Below, piece by piece: positions 1 through 8,779 of a stretch of 43,673 bases of DNA (the stretch's first letter is position 1; every line of letters begins with the position of its first letter). The notes beneath the pieces are model-generated. The model searched no databases and was not told the origin of the DNA. It saw only the letters and a list, made by a program, of their open reading frames with translations. The position numbers were made by a program, and so were the translations under genes. Origin of the DNA: Streptomyces muensis (GTDB taxonomy: Bacteria; Actinomycetota; Actinomycetes; Streptomycetales; Streptomycetaceae); assembly GCF_021474425.1 (NCBI RefSeq), contig NZ_JAKEIP010000050.1:1-43673 (forward strand). The letters are read 5' to 3'.

Positions 1-254
1 CCCTTAGGGTGTTGCGGTGCTGGCGTGCACCATACGAGGGCGCTGCCGGGCGCACAGCGGGGTGCCACGAATGGTCGGCCGGCGGCTGCGGCGCCGTCGT
101 GGCTGGTCGCGCAGTTCCCCGCGCCCCTTAGGGTGTTGCGGTGCTGGCGTGCACCATACGAGGGCGCTGCCGGGCGCACAGCGGGGTGCCACGAATGGTC
201 GTCTGGCCGCTGCGGCGCCATCGTGGCTGGTCGCGCAGTTCCCCGCGCCCCTTC
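1..254 (+). repeat. Tandem 124-bp duplication carrying two copies of a dispersed intergenic repeat
   Basis: Positions 1-124 and 125-248 align with no gap and about four substitutions, all between the GGTGCC block and the core. Each unit ends in a 29-nt core (101-129 and 225-253) that begins GGCTGGTCGCGCAG and ends CGCGCCCCTT. The same core occurs without change at 15655-15683 (minus), 24365-24393 (minus) and 29458-29486 (plus). No convincing gene lies here; the short open frames are by-products of the repeat. By analogy with the other copies, which lie 3' of genes on the transcribed strand, I infer a plus-strand gene ending just left of the window. Confidence 0.85.
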
Positions 255-275
255 AAGGCGTGGCAGCTGGGGGGC

Positions 276-659
276 TTAGGAAGGATCTGGGCGGGTGGCG
301 TCCGGGTGGTGGCTCAGTACGTTCACCACCTGGCCGGACGGGTCGCGGGCGAAGAAGCGGCGTACTCCCCAGGCCTCGTCGCGGAGGTCGCGTACGATCT
401 CCGCGCCCGATGCCACGACCTGCGCGTACACGGTGTCGACGTCCTCGACCTCCACGCTGAGGTCGGGGACGACCGGGGCGGTGCGTTCCTCGGTGAAGAA
501 GCTGATCTGGGCGGTGGGGTTGGCGGGGGACGCCATGGTCGTGACCCAGCCCATGTTCATGACCTCCTCGAAGCCGAGCAGGCCGTAGAAGTCACGGTTC
601 GCCTCCCGCGCCTCCCCTGACCCGACATGGACGTTGGGGACGATCCTGCGGATGGTCAT
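276..659 (-). CDS. VOC-family (glyoxalase/bleomycin-resistance fold) protein
   Basis: The product is 127 aa, the usual size of a one-module vicinal-oxygen-chelate protein. It starts with an IVPNVHV strand followed by a REANRDFYGLLGFEEV helix-turn, and ends with FFARDPSGQVVNVLSHH, the characteristic second beta-alpha-beta-beta-beta half (DPSG turn and final strand). Acidic or His residues that could bind metal are present, but I cannot assign a substrate. The ATG at 659 is preceded by GAGGAGAG, a good ribosome-binding site. It diverges from the exported lyase-like gene at 755, with 95 nt between. Proteins of this kind range from glyoxalase-like enzymes to antibiotic-binding proteins; the family call is secure and the function is not. 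Confidence 0.85.
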   Translation of the reverse strand: MTIRRIVPNVHVGSGEAREANRDFYGLLGFEEVMNMGWVTTMASPANPTAQISFFTEERTAPVVPDLSVEVEDVDTVYAQVVASGAEIVRDLRDEAWGVRRFFARDPSGQVVNVLSHHPDATRPDPS

Positions 660-754
660 CGGTACGGCTCTCCTCGTGTCGAGTTTCTGTTATCCCCGCA
701 GTCTTCCCCCGTCTCCTCTCCGTCCCCAGCCGCAGGCACGCGAGGAATGACGAC

Positions 755-2290
755 GTGACACGACAGATCAGCCGCCGGAGCATGCTCAAGGCCGCGGGCG
801 CGGCAGCCGGAGCCGGAGCCGTCGGTATCGGTACGGCCTTGACTCCCACCCCTGCCGTTGCGGCCGGCGCCTACGCGCACCCCGGCCTCCTGCACACCGG
901 CGCCGACCTCGACCGTATGGCCGCCAAGGTGAAGGCCGGCGCCACCCCCTACACGGCCGGGTTCGCCCGACTGACCGCCAACGGCCACTCACAGAGCAGT
1001 TGGACGCCCCGCCCCGCCGCGACGGTCTACCGCGGCGGCGGCACCCCCCAGAACTACGCGGCGCTCTTCAAGGACGTCCACGCCGCCTACCAGAACGCCC
1101 TGCGCTGGCACGTCAGCGGCGACAGCGCCCACGCCGAGACCGCCGTCAAGATCCTCAACGCCTGGTCGGCCACGCTGACCAGCGTGCAGGGCAGCGCGGA
1201 CCGGTTCCTGGCGGCGGGGCTGTACGGTTACCAGTTCGCCAACGCCGCCGAACTCGTCCGTGACCGGGACGACTTCGAGCTGGAGCGGTTCCGGAAGATG
1301 CTGCTCGGCGTCTTCTACCCGCTCAGCGAGGACTTCCTCGCCCACCACAACGGCACCGTCGTCAGCAACTACTGGACCAACTGGGACCTGTGCAACATGG
1401 CCTGTGTCCTGGCGACCGGGATCTTCTGCGACGACCAGGCCAAGGTCGAGCGGGCCGTCGAGTACTTCAAGCACGGCGAGGGCCTGGGCGCCGTCAAGAA
1501 CGCCATCCCCGTCGTGCACGACGACGGGCTCGCCGAGTGGGTCGAGGCCGGCCGCGACCAGGGGCACGCGCTGATGGGCGTCGGTCTGATGGGCACCTTC
1601 TGCGAGATGGCCTGGAACCAGGGCATCGACCTGTACGGCTACGACGACAACCGCTTCCTCAAGGGCGCCCAGTACGTCGCCAAGTGGGCCCTGGGCGGAG
1701 ACGTGCCGTTCACCGCGAACACCCGTAAGAAGGGCGCGATCAACGGCTGGTCGGGGTCGGAGACCGTCACCGAGGCCGCTCCCGTGGACCCGGCGATGAC
1801 CCGCCCGATCTGGGCGATGATCGCCAACCACTACACCAAGCGCCGCGGCCTGCCGGCGTCGTACCTCACGCGGATCGCCGCGAAGTCCGCGCCGGAGGGC
1901 GGCGGCGGGGACTACGGGCCCAACAGCGGGGGCTACGACCAACTGGGCTTCGGCACGCTGGCGTTCACGCGGGACAAGGCCACGGGGACGGGCGGGACGC
2001 CCGGTGCGCAGGCGTCGGCGTCCGCCGCGGCCGGTTCGGGGGCGGGATCGGGATCCGGGTCCGAGTCCGGGTCCGGGTCCGGGTCCGGGTCCGGGTCGGA
2101 TCCTCGGCCGCAGACGGGCGGGGCCACGCCGTCGCCGTCCGCGAACGGTGACCTCGCCGCCACCGGTTCCAGCGACGTCCTCGGCTGGACCGCCGCCGCG
2201 GGTGTCAGCGCCCTCGCCGGCGGGGTGCTGCTGATGCGGCGCCGGGACCGGGTGCGGCGGGCGGCCCACCAGTCCCAGTCGTCGTCCTAG
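755..2290 (+). CDS. Tat-exported alginate-lyase-family protein with C-terminal LAATG sortase signal
   Basis: The product is 511 aa from a GTG start; GAGGAA lies 7 nt upstream, and an earlier ATG at 748 runs straight into a stop. The N-terminus carries a twin-arginine signal (SRRSMLKAAG followed by an Ala-rich hydrophobic stretch). Residues about 45-400 form a helical domain resembling the alginate lyase (PF05426-like, alpha/alpha toroid) family, with YWTNWDLCNM and WVEAGRDQGHALMGVG as likely active-site segments. A Gly/Ser linker follows (about 425-450), then LAATG near residue 466, a hydrophobic segment and an RRRDRVRR tail. This is the sorting-signal layout used by class E sortases (LAXTG). 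I infer a wall-attached polysaccharide lyase; the substrate is unknown and need not be alginate. Confidence 0.8.
   Translation: MTRQISRRSMLKAAGAAAGAGAVGIGTALTPTPAVAAGAYAHPGLLHTGADLDRMAAKVKAGATPYTAGFARLTANGHSQSSWTPRPAATVYRGGGTPQNYAALFKDVHAAYQNALRWHVSGDSAHAETAVKILNAWSATLTSVQGSADRFLAAGLYGYQFANAAELVRDRDDFELERFRKMLLGVFYPLSEDFLAHHNGTVVSNYWTNWDLCNMACVLATGIFCDDQAKVERAVEYFKHGEGLGAVKNAIPVVHDDGLAEWVEAGRDQGHALMGVGLMGTFCEMAWNQGIDLYGYDDNRFLKGAQYVAKWALGGDVPFTANTRKKGAINGWSGSETVTEAAPVDPAMTRPIWAMIANHYTKRRGLPASYLTRIAAKSAPEGGGGDYGPNSGGYDQLGFGTLAFTRDKATGTGGTPGAQASASAAAGSGAGSGSGSESGSGSGSGSGSDPRPQTGGATPSPSANGDLAATGSSDVLGWTAAAGVSALAGGVLLMRRRDRVRRAAHQSQSSS
2054..2097 (+). repeat. Hexanucleotide tandem repeat (TCCGGG) inside the lyase-like gene
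   Basis: About seven units of the hexamer TCCGGG, one with a G-to-A change, encode the Gly-Ser linker just before the sortase signal. Unit length is a multiple of three, so slippage would lengthen or shorten the linker without a frameshift. Confidence 0.8.
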
Positions 2291-2351
2291 GCGCCGTCGC
2301 GCATGATCTCCGGTCCCGGTTCCCACCACGAGGGGCGCCGGGACCGGTCCT

Positions 2352-3863
2352 TCACCCTCCTGTCGCGCCGGTCGGCCCCGTCACCCCCGTCGCCTTCGCC
2401 GCCGGTGGCTTCGTCACCGCCGTGAGCGGACGGGCGATGTCCTCCAGGGAGCGGCGTTCCGCGCGGACCGCGAGGAAGGCCGCGACCAGGCCCGCCAGGC
2501 ACATCAGGGTCGCGCCGATCTGGAAGGCGAGGACCGTGTCGGCGACCTTGCCCGTCTCGGTGAGGTCGGCGAAGAGCAGGGGGCCGCTGATGCCGCCGGC
2601 GGCGGTGCCGAGGGCGTAGAAGAAGGCGATGGACATCGCGCGGGTCTCCATCGGGAAGACCTCGGAGACGGTGAGGTAGGCGCTGGACGCGCCGGCCGAG
2701 GCGAAGAACAGCACGACGCACCAGCAGGCCGTCATCGTGGTCGCGCTGAGCGAGCCCCGGTCGAACAGCCAGGCCGTGCCGAAGAGGAGCAGGCCCGAGA
2801 GCAGGTAGGTCGAGGAGATCATGACCCGGCGGCCGACCGTGTCGAACAGCTTGCCCAGCAGCAGCGGGCCCAGGAAGTTGCCGACCGCGATGACCGCGAA
2901 GTAGTAGCCGGTGTCGCCGCTCGGCACGTCGAAGAACGTGGTGAGGATCGCGCCGAAGCCGAAGGTGATGGCGTTGTAGAGGAAGGCCTGGCCGATGAAG
3001 AGGGCGAAGCCCAGGGTCGCCCGGCTGCGGTACCTCGCGAACACCGTGCGGCCGATCTCCAGGAAGGACACGCTCCTGCGCTGGCGGATGGTGATCTCGC
3101 CCTCGGGGCGCGGCAGCGGCTCGGTCCGCTCGGCCGCCACCCTGTGCTCGATGGCGGACACGATCCGTTCCGCCTCCTCGTCGCGGCCGTGGATCAGCAG
3201 CCAGCGCGGGCTCTCCGGGACGTGCCGGCGGACCAGGAGGATCACCAGGGCGAGGACGGCGCCGAGCGCGAACGTCAGCCGCCAGCCGAGGTTCGCGGGC
3301 AGGACCGCGGTGTTCAGCGCGACGATCGACAGCAGCGAGCCCCCGACCGCGCCCAGCCAGAAGCTGCCGTTGATCATCAGGTCGACGCGGCCGCGGTACC
3401 GGGCCGGGATCAGCTCGTCGATCGCGGAGTTGATCGCCGCGTACTCGCCGCCGATACCGAAGCCGGTCAGGAAGCGGAAGAGGAAGAACCACCAGGTCTG
3501 GAAGGAGAGGGCGGTCAGGGCCGTCGCCGCCAGATACACCGCGAGCGTGATCATGAAGAGCTTCTTGCGGCCCCAGCGGTCGGTCAGACGGCCCCAGAAC
3601 AGGGCGCCCAGACAGGCACCGGCCACGTACAGCGCGGCGGCCAGGCCGGTGACCTGGCCGGAGGTGATGGGCAGTCCGCTGCCGGGTTCGGAGAGGCGGG
3701 GCGCGATGTTGCCGACGACCGTGACCTCGAGTCCGTCGAGGATCCAGACGGTGCCGAGGCCGATCACGATCGTCCAGTGCCAGCGCGACCACGGCAGGCG
3801 GTCGAGGCGGGCGGGGATGTCGGTGGTGACGGTACGGCCGGTCTCGGCGTCTGCGGTGGTCAT
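2352..3863 (-). CDS. MFS transporter, sugar/aromatic-acid porter type
   Basis: The product is 503 aa with about 12 hydrophobic segments. GRLTDRWGRKK is the MFS loop 2-3 motif; RFLTGFGIGGEYAAINS and PESPRWLL are typical of the sugar-porter and metabolite:H+ symporter groups, and the motif is repeated after the sixth segment (GKLFDTVGRR). The cytoplasmic C-terminus ends in a short collagen-like GVTGPTGATGG run. ATG at 3863 has GGAGGGAG just upstream. It converges on the lyase-like gene (61 nt apart) and shares orientation with the DUF445 gene to its right. The substrate cannot be told from the sequence. Confidence 0.9.
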   Translation of the reverse strand: MTTADAETGRTVTTDIPARLDRLPWSRWHWTIVIGLGTVWILDGLEVTVVGNIAPRLSEPGSGLPITSGQVTGLAAALYVAGACLGALFWGRLTDRWGRKKLFMITLAVYLAATALTALSFQTWWFFLFRFLTGFGIGGEYAAINSAIDELIPARYRGRVDLMINGSFWLGAVGGSLLSIVALNTAVLPANLGWRLTFALGAVLALVILLVRRHVPESPRWLLIHGRDEEAERIVSAIEHRVAAERTEPLPRPEGEITIRQRRSVSFLEIGRTVFARYRSRATLGFALFIGQAFLYNAITFGFGAILTTFFDVPSGDTGYYFAVIAVGNFLGPLLLGKLFDTVGRRVMISSTYLLSGLLLFGTAWLFDRGSLSATTMTACWCVVLFFASAGASSAYLTVSEVFPMETRAMSIAFFYALGTAAGGISGPLLFADLTETGKVADTVLAFQIGATLMCLAGLVAAFLAVRAERRSLEDIARPLTAVTKPPAAKATGVTGPTGATGG

Positions 3864-3957
3864 GGGCTCCCTCCTCGTCGAGCGGAACCCGTGCCGGGTG
3901 CCCTGGGGAGGGCGGTTCCACGCCCGGGAGGAAGGCGCTGTGCCCCCAAGGAAGGCG

Positions 3958-5325
3958 CTACGCCCCCAGCGCCCGTGACACCGTGTAGATCAGCAGTCCG
4001 GCGAGCGAGCCAACCACCGTGCCGTTGATCCGGATGAACTGCAGGTCGCGGCCGATGTGCGCCTCGATCTTCCGTGTCGTGTGCTCGGCGTCCCAGCCGG
4101 CCACGGTGTCGGTGATCAGGGAGGTGATCTCCTTGCGGTAGGTGGTGACGACGTACACCGCCGCGCCCTCCACCCAGCTGTCGACCTTGGCCTGGAGCCG
4201 TGGCTCGACGGCCATCCGGGCGCCCAGCGACAGCAGCGAGGCCCGCACGCGCAGCCGCAGCTCGCTGCGCTCGTCCTCGGCCGCCGAGACGATCATCGAG
4301 CGTACGGCGGTCCACGCGGAGGCGATCAGGTCCTGGACCTCGCCGCGCCCGAGCACCTCGCCCTTGAGCCGCTCCACACGCGCGCGGGTGTCGGTGTCGG
4401 ACTGCAGGTCGGAGGCGAAGTCGGTGAGGAAGCGGTCGAGGGCGCCGCGCGCGGGGTGGGACGGCATGTCGCGCATCTCGGTGACGAAGCGGAGCAGCTC
4501 CTTGTAGACGCGCTCGCCGACCCTGCGGTCCACGAACTTCGGGGTCCAGCCGGGGGCGCCGCCCTGGACCGCGCCCATGATCTCGTCGTCGTGCAGGATC
4601 AGCCAGTTCTGCGCGCGGGCGACGACAAGGTCGACGATCCGCTTGTGGCCGCCGTCGGCGACGATCTTCTCCAGCATCTTCCCTATGCCGGGCGCGATCT
4701 CCTGGGCGTCGGCGCGCCGGGTGATCGCCTCGCCCACGACGGCCTGGACGTCCGAGTCGCGCATGACGGTCAGGGCGCCCCGCAGGGCCGCCGAGAGCTC
4801 GGCCGTCACGCGGTCGGCGTGCTCGGGGTCGGCGAGCCAGGCGCCGAGGCGGCTGCCGATGCCGACGGCGCGCAGGCGTTGGCGTACGACGTCCTCGGAG
4901 AGGAAGTTCTCGCCGACGAACTCGCCCAGGGAGACGCCCAGCTGGTCCTTCTTGTTGGGGATGATCGCGGTGTGCGGGATGGGCAGGCCGAGGGGGTGGC
5001 GGAACAGGGCCGTGACCGCGAACCAGTCGGCGAGCGCGCCGACCATGCCGGCCTCGGCGGCCGCGGCGACGTAGTTCGCCCACTCGCCGGCGCCTTCGTT
5101 CGCCGCCCACTTGGCGAGGACGTACACCAGTGCCACGAAGAGCAGCAGCCCGGTCGCGGTGATCTTCATCCGCCGTACGCCGCGGCGCTTCTCCTCGTCG
5201 GCCGCGGTGAACGTGGTCATCGCACGAACGGCCGACGCGGGGACGCGTCGGTTATCGGCGGTGTCCGACCGGGCATGCATGTCTACGCCAGGTGTTCCCG
5301 TTTCATCCGGATTAGTACGTTCCAT
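3958..5325 (-). CDS. DUF445 membrane protein
   Basis: The product is 455 aa from ATG at 5325. A transmembrane segment (TGLLLFVALVYVLAKW) is followed by AEAGMVGALADWFAVTALFRHPLGLPIPHTAIIP, the DUF445 hallmark, then a long helical region and a second hydrophobic segment at the C-terminus (GSLAGLLIYTVSRALGA). This suggests a protein fixed in the membrane at both ends with a large helical body. I chose 5325 because GGAGCGGA precedes it; ATG codons at 5280 and 5220 are in frame, but 5220 has no ribosome-binding site. DUF445 proteins are widespread and poorly understood. It diverges from the GDSL esterase gene. Confidence 0.85.
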   Translation of the reverse strand: MERTNPDETGTPGVDMHARSDTADNRRVPASAVRAMTTFTAADEEKRRGVRRMKITATGLLLFVALVYVLAKWAANEGAGEWANYVAAAAEAGMVGALADWFAVTALFRHPLGLPIPHTAIIPNKKDQLGVSLGEFVGENFLSEDVVRQRLRAVGIGSRLGAWLADPEHADRVTAELSAALRGALTVMRDSDVQAVVGEAITRRADAQEIAPGIGKMLEKIVADGGHKRIVDLVVARAQNWLILHDDEIMGAVQGGAPGWTPKFVDRRVGERVYKELLRFVTEMRDMPSHPARGALDRFLTDFASDLQSDTDTRARVERLKGEVLGRGEVQDLIASAWTAVRSMIVSAAEDERSELRLRVRASLLSLGARMAVEPRLQAKVDSWVEGAAVYVVTTYRKEITSLITDTVAGWDAEHTTRKIEAHIGRDLQFIRINGTVVGSLAGLLIYTVSRALGA

Positions 5326-5557
5326 TCCGCTCCACCCGTCCGTGATCCCCCGCACACATTGTCCCTTCCTGACCGACTCCTGGAACGAATCAAGAGTTCC
5401 CGGCGTCTGTCGGGTGGGGGGAGGTCGATGGCGAAGTCCGGGTGAACTCCGGCGGCCCAATGGGGGGTCTGTGCAACTCCTCTCTGCCTTATGACGCATC
5501 ATGAGGTGATCACATCGGAGCCTCGGGCTCCCATCCGCCCGAGGAGACACACACCGC
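5326..5557. promoter_or_regulatory. Divergent intergenic region, DUF445 gene / GDSL esterase
   Basis: This 232-nt gap should hold both promoters. A GGAAC box at 5382-5386 is mirrored by GTTCC at 5396-5400, and CGTC begins 17 nt after the first GGAAC, which resembles an ECF-sigma promoter reading towards the esterase. This is a weak match by eye only. Confidence 0.35.
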
Positions 5558-6925
5558 ATGACCAGGCGTTACGCGGGGGGTGTGGGGGTCTCCCCCACAA
5601 AGTATTACGCCCTGCTCTCGGGGGTCATCGCCCTGATCGTGGCGGTTTCGACCGCCATATACGTCGGAGTTGCCTCCGACCACGGCACCGCCACGCAGCG
5701 CAGCGCACCCGTCCGGGAAGGCGCCCCGCGCAATCCCGCCGCCCCCGCCTCCACCGGCATCTGGGTCGGCGCCTGGTCGGCCTCACCGGTCGGCGCCGAG
5801 CCCGGCACCGAGGTGGCGGGCCTGGCGGGCCGTTCGGTGCGCAACGTCGTCCACACGAGCGTCGGCGGCACGAGCGTGCGCATCACGCTGTCCAACCTCT
5901 ACGGCCAGTCCTCGCTGACCCTCACGCACGCCTCGGTCGCGGTCGCCGCGGGCACCGGGACGGCGGCGGCCATCGCGGACACCATGCGGCGGCTGACCTT
6001 CGGCGGCAACGCCAGTGTGGTCATCCCGCCCGGGCGGCAGGTGCTGAGCGACGCCGTGCGGCTCGCGATCCCCGCGGACACCGACATCCTCGTCACCACC
6101 TTCTCCCCCACCCCGTCCGGCCCGGTGACCTTCCACCCGCACGCGCGCCAGACCAGTTACGTCGCCGACGGCGACCTCACCGAGGACACCACCGGCGTGG
6201 CCTACACCGGGAAGGTCGGCTCCTGGCGCTACCTCACCGCGCTGGACGTCCTCAGCAACGAGTCCGACGGCACCGTCGTGGCCTTCGGCGACTCCCTGAC
6301 CGACGGCATCACGTCCACGGAGAACGCCAACCGCCGCTGGACGGACGTCCTCTCGCGCCGGCTGCGCGCGGCGGTCGCGGCCGGCCAGGACGTGCCGCGC
6401 TACAGCATCGTCAACCAGGGCATCAGCGGCAACCAGATCCTCGCCAGCGGCGCCGGGCGCCCTGCCGACAATCAGGCGGGCGTCGGCCGCTTCCACCGCG
6501 ACGTCCTCTCCCGTACGAACGTCAAGGTCGTCGTCATCGACCTCGGCGTCAACGACATCCTGCGCAACCCGAGGCTCGCCGACCCCAACCGCATCCTGAA
6601 CGGTCTGCGCACCCTGGTCCGCCAGGCGCACGCCCGCGGTCTGAAGGTCATCGGCGCGACCCTGATGCCCTTCCAGGGCCACCGCGGCTACACCGACGCA
6701 CGCGAGAACGTACGCCAGCAGATCAACGCCCAGATCCGCGGCGGCAAGGTCTTCGACGCGGTCGTCGACTTCGACAAGGCCCTGCGGGACCCGTACAACC
6801 CCCGCAAGTTCCGCCCGGACTACGACTCCGGGGACCATCTCCACCCGAGCGACCGGGGCTACGAACGGATGGCGGAGACCTTCGACCTCAAGGACCTGAA
6901 GGGCGCGGCTCCGGCGGAGCTGTAG
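5558..6925 (+). CDS. Secreted or membrane-anchored SGNH/GDSL esterase
   Basis: The product is 455 aa. An N-terminal hydrophobic segment (residues about 17-40) works as signal peptide or anchor. SGNH blocks are visible in order: VVAFGDSLTDG (block I, nucleophile Ser), NQGISGN (block II Gly/Asn), DLGVNDIL (block III Asn) and DHLHPSDRGY (block V, Asp and His). A beta-rich domain of roughly 170 aa precedes block I, as in secreted actinobacterial GDSL proteins that act on carbohydrate esters or lipids. GAGGAGA lies 11 nt before the ATG. A perfect 8-bp inverted repeat (5581-5599) falls within codons 8-14. The stop is 3 nt from the end of the convergent DUF1707 gene. Confidence 0.88.
   Translation: MTRRYAGGVGVSPTKYYALLSGVIALIVAVSTAIYVGVASDHGTATQRSAPVREGAPRNPAAPASTGIWVGAWSASPVGAEPGTEVAGLAGRSVRNVVHTSVGGTSVRITLSNLYGQSSLTLTHASVAVAAGTGTAAAIADTMRRLTFGGNASVVIPPGRQVLSDAVRLAIPADTDILVTTFSPTPSGPVTFHPHARQTSYVADGDLTEDTTGVAYTGKVGSWRYLTALDVLSNESDGTVVAFGDSLTDGITSTENANRRWTDVLSRRLRAAVAAGQDVPRYSIVNQGISGNQILASGAGRPADNQAGVGRFHRDVLSRTNVKVVVIDLGVNDILRNPRLADPNRILNGLRTLVRQAHARGLKVIGATLMPFQGHRGYTDARENVRQQINAQIRGGKVFDAVVDFDKALRDPYNPRKFRPDYDSGDHLHPSDRGYERMAETFDLKDLKGAAPAEL
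5581..5599 (+). repeat. Perfect inverted repeat near the 5' end of the esterase CDS
   Basis: TGTGGGGG and CCCCCACA flank the triplet TCT, giving an 8-bp, seven-GC stem about 23 nt after the start codon. It could slow early translation. A GGGGG/CCCCC hairpin also occurs before nagE2. Confidence 0.7.
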
Positions 6926-6928
6926 AGG

Positions 6929-7723
6929 TCAGTCCTCGCGCCGCTCCCGCGCCCCCCGCTTCCCGTGCCGCCACATGTCCCGATGCTCCTCCAGCAGCTC
7001 CCGGTGCACCTCGTACCGCTCGTCCCGGTGCGAGGCCCGCAGCTCCCGCCGCTCCTCGCGCCGGTCCAGCCTCTCCTGCCGGCGTTCCTCGCGCAGCGCC
7101 CGCCGCTGTGCCCGCGTCTGCTTGCGCTGGACCTCGACGCCGCCCCAGAAGGCGAGCCCGGTCACGATCACCCGCGGCGCTCCCGGATCCCCCGGCACGC
7201 TCTCGTCGCGTTCGTCGAAGCCGCCCATGATCCCGATCCCGCGCACCACGACCTCGACGCCGGGCGGCACGATCACTTCGATGCCGCCCATGATCGCGAC
7301 GCAGTTGATCACGATCTCCCGGTCGGCGAAGTCGGCCTCCCGCAGGTCGATCTCGCCGCCGCCCATGAAGGCGACGCCGGTGAACCGCCTCGGCACCGTC
7401 CACCGCCCCTTGCGCTGAAACCCCGCCATCACGGCGACGCCCCAGGTCGAGGACCCCTCGCCCCCGACGATCCGCTCGGCCCAACTCCGCTCCCCCTCGG
7501 GCCGCTTGACCATGTCGACCTTGGGAACGGCCACCGCGCCGACGGGCAGGTCCCGGGTGATCGGCGCCAGTTCCCCGTACGTACGGGCCTTGTACGTGGC
7601 GTCCAGGCGTTCCTCGAACTCCTCCATGTCGAGACGTCCCTCCGCGAGGGCGTCCCGCAGGACCTCGGCGACTCGTTCACGATCTGCGTCGGAGGCGCGA
7701 AGCTCCGGGGCATCGTCGGTCAT
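6929..7723 (-). CDS. DUF1707 and LiaF-like domain protein
   Basis: The product is 264 aa. Residues 1-60 (ELRASDADRERVAEVLRDALAEGRLDMEEFEERLDATYKART) are a DUF1707 domain, the short helical module found at the N-terminus of many actinobacterial proteins. Residues about 85-190 contain repeated beta motifs ending in MGG (VAFMGGGEIDL, VAIMGGIEVIVP, IGIMGGFDE, LAFWGGVEV), as in the C-terminal beta-helix of LiaF. The last 70 residues are a highly charged Arg/Glu helix with repeated RREER blocks. No transmembrane segment is evident. LiaF-type proteins take part in envelope-stress sensing; here the role is unknown and no histidine kinase gene is adjacent. Confidence 0.85.
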   Translation of the reverse strand: MTDDAPELRASDADRERVAEVLRDALAEGRLDMEEFEERLDATYKARTYGELAPITRDLPVGAVAVPKVDMVKRPEGERSWAERIVGGEGSSTWGVAVMAGFQRKGRWTVPRRFTGVAFMGGGEIDLREADFADREIVINCVAIMGGIEVIVPPGVEVVVRGIGIMGGFDERDESVPGDPGAPRVIVTGLAFWGGVEVQRKQTRAQRRALREERRQERLDRREERRELRASHRDERYEVHRELLEEHRDMWRHGKRGARERRED

Positions 7724-7756
7724 ACACAGCAGCCTACGAGCAACCCCGTCCCGGGG

Positions 7757-8770
7757 CTACGAGATCGCCTTCCCGGCATTCCCGGCGCTCCCCGCCTTCT
7801 CCGCCTGCTCCGCCTGCTCCGCGTACATCTTCGCGATCACGGTCTCGATGTCCGGCTCCCGCACCGACAGGTCCACCAGCGGATACTCCGCCGCGACCCG
7901 CGCCACCAGCACCGCCGCCGACTCGGCCGCCGGGAACGCCAGCCACTGCCGCGGCCCCTCGACCTTCACCACGCGCGCGGGCGGCACCTCGATCGGCGGC
8001 AGCTCGCGCTCCAGGTCGACGACCAGGGTGCGCTCGCTCTCCCCCACCTCGTGCAGGCCGGCCAGCGGACCGTCGTACATCATCCGCCCGTGGTCGATGA
8101 CCATCACGCGGGAGCACAGCTGCTCGATGTCCTGGAGGTCGTGCGTGGTCAGCAGCACCGTGGTGCCGCGCTCGGCGTTCAACTCCCGTAGGAACTCGCG
8201 GACTCTGGACTTCGAGATGACGTCCAGACCGATCGTCGGCTCGTCCAGGTACAGCACCTCCGGGTCGTGCAGCAGCGCCGCCGCGATGTCGCCGCGCATC
8301 CGCTGCCCGAGGGAGAGCTGGCGCACGGGGACGTCCAACAGGGCGCCGAGGTCGAGGAGTTCGACGAGGCGGTCGAGGTTCTCGCGGTAACGGGCGTCCG
8401 GGATGCGGTACATGCGGTGCATCAGCTTGTAGGAGTCGATCAGGGGGAGGTCCCACCACAGGGTGGTGCGCTGGCCGAAGACGACCCCGATGCGGTGTGC
8501 GAGCCGGGTGCGTTCGCGGGACGGGTCGATGCCCGCCACGCGCAGCCGGCCGCCGCTCGGGGTCAGGATGCCGGTCAGCATCTTGATCGTCGTGGACTTT
8601 CCGGCGCCGTTCGGGCCGATGTAGCCCACCATCTCGCCGCGCGGCACGGTGAAGGAGATCGAGTCGACGGCCCGTACCTGCCGCCGCTCCCGTTTCAGGA
8701 AACCGGTCTTCTTGCGTACGTCGAAGACCTTCTCGACGCCGTCGAGTTCGATGAACGCCTCGTCCGACAT
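7757..8770 (-). CDS. ABC-2 type exporter ATP-binding protein
   Basis: The product is 337 aa, with Walker A GPNGAGKST (about residue 54), Q-loop region VFGQRTTLWW, signature LSLGQRMR, Walker B VLYLDEPTIGLD and H-loop LLTTHDL. The C-terminal 100 residues form the extension usual in this group. It is the last gene of a three-gene operon after two ABC-2 permeases of the PF06182 kind; the gap to the preceding permease is 9 nt. This is a typical actinobacterial exporter with two different permease subunits and one ATPase type. The transported compound is unknown. Confidence 0.93.
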   Translation of the reverse strand: MSDEAFIELDGVEKVFDVRKKTGFLKRERRQVRAVDSISFTVPRGEMVGYIGPNGAGKSTTIKMLTGILTPSGGRLRVAGIDPSRERTRLAHRIGVVFGQRTTLWWDLPLIDSYKLMHRMYRIPDARYRENLDRLVELLDLGALLDVPVRQLSLGQRMRGDIAAALLHDPEVLYLDEPTIGLDVISKSRVREFLRELNAERGTTVLLTTHDLQDIEQLCSRVMVIDHGRMMYDGPLAGLHEVGESERTLVVDLERELPPIEVPPARVVKVEGPRQWLAFPAAESAAVLVARVAAEYPLVDLSVREPDIETVIAKMYAEQAEQAEKAGSAGNAGKAIS

Positions 8771-8779
8771 GGCCTGCCC

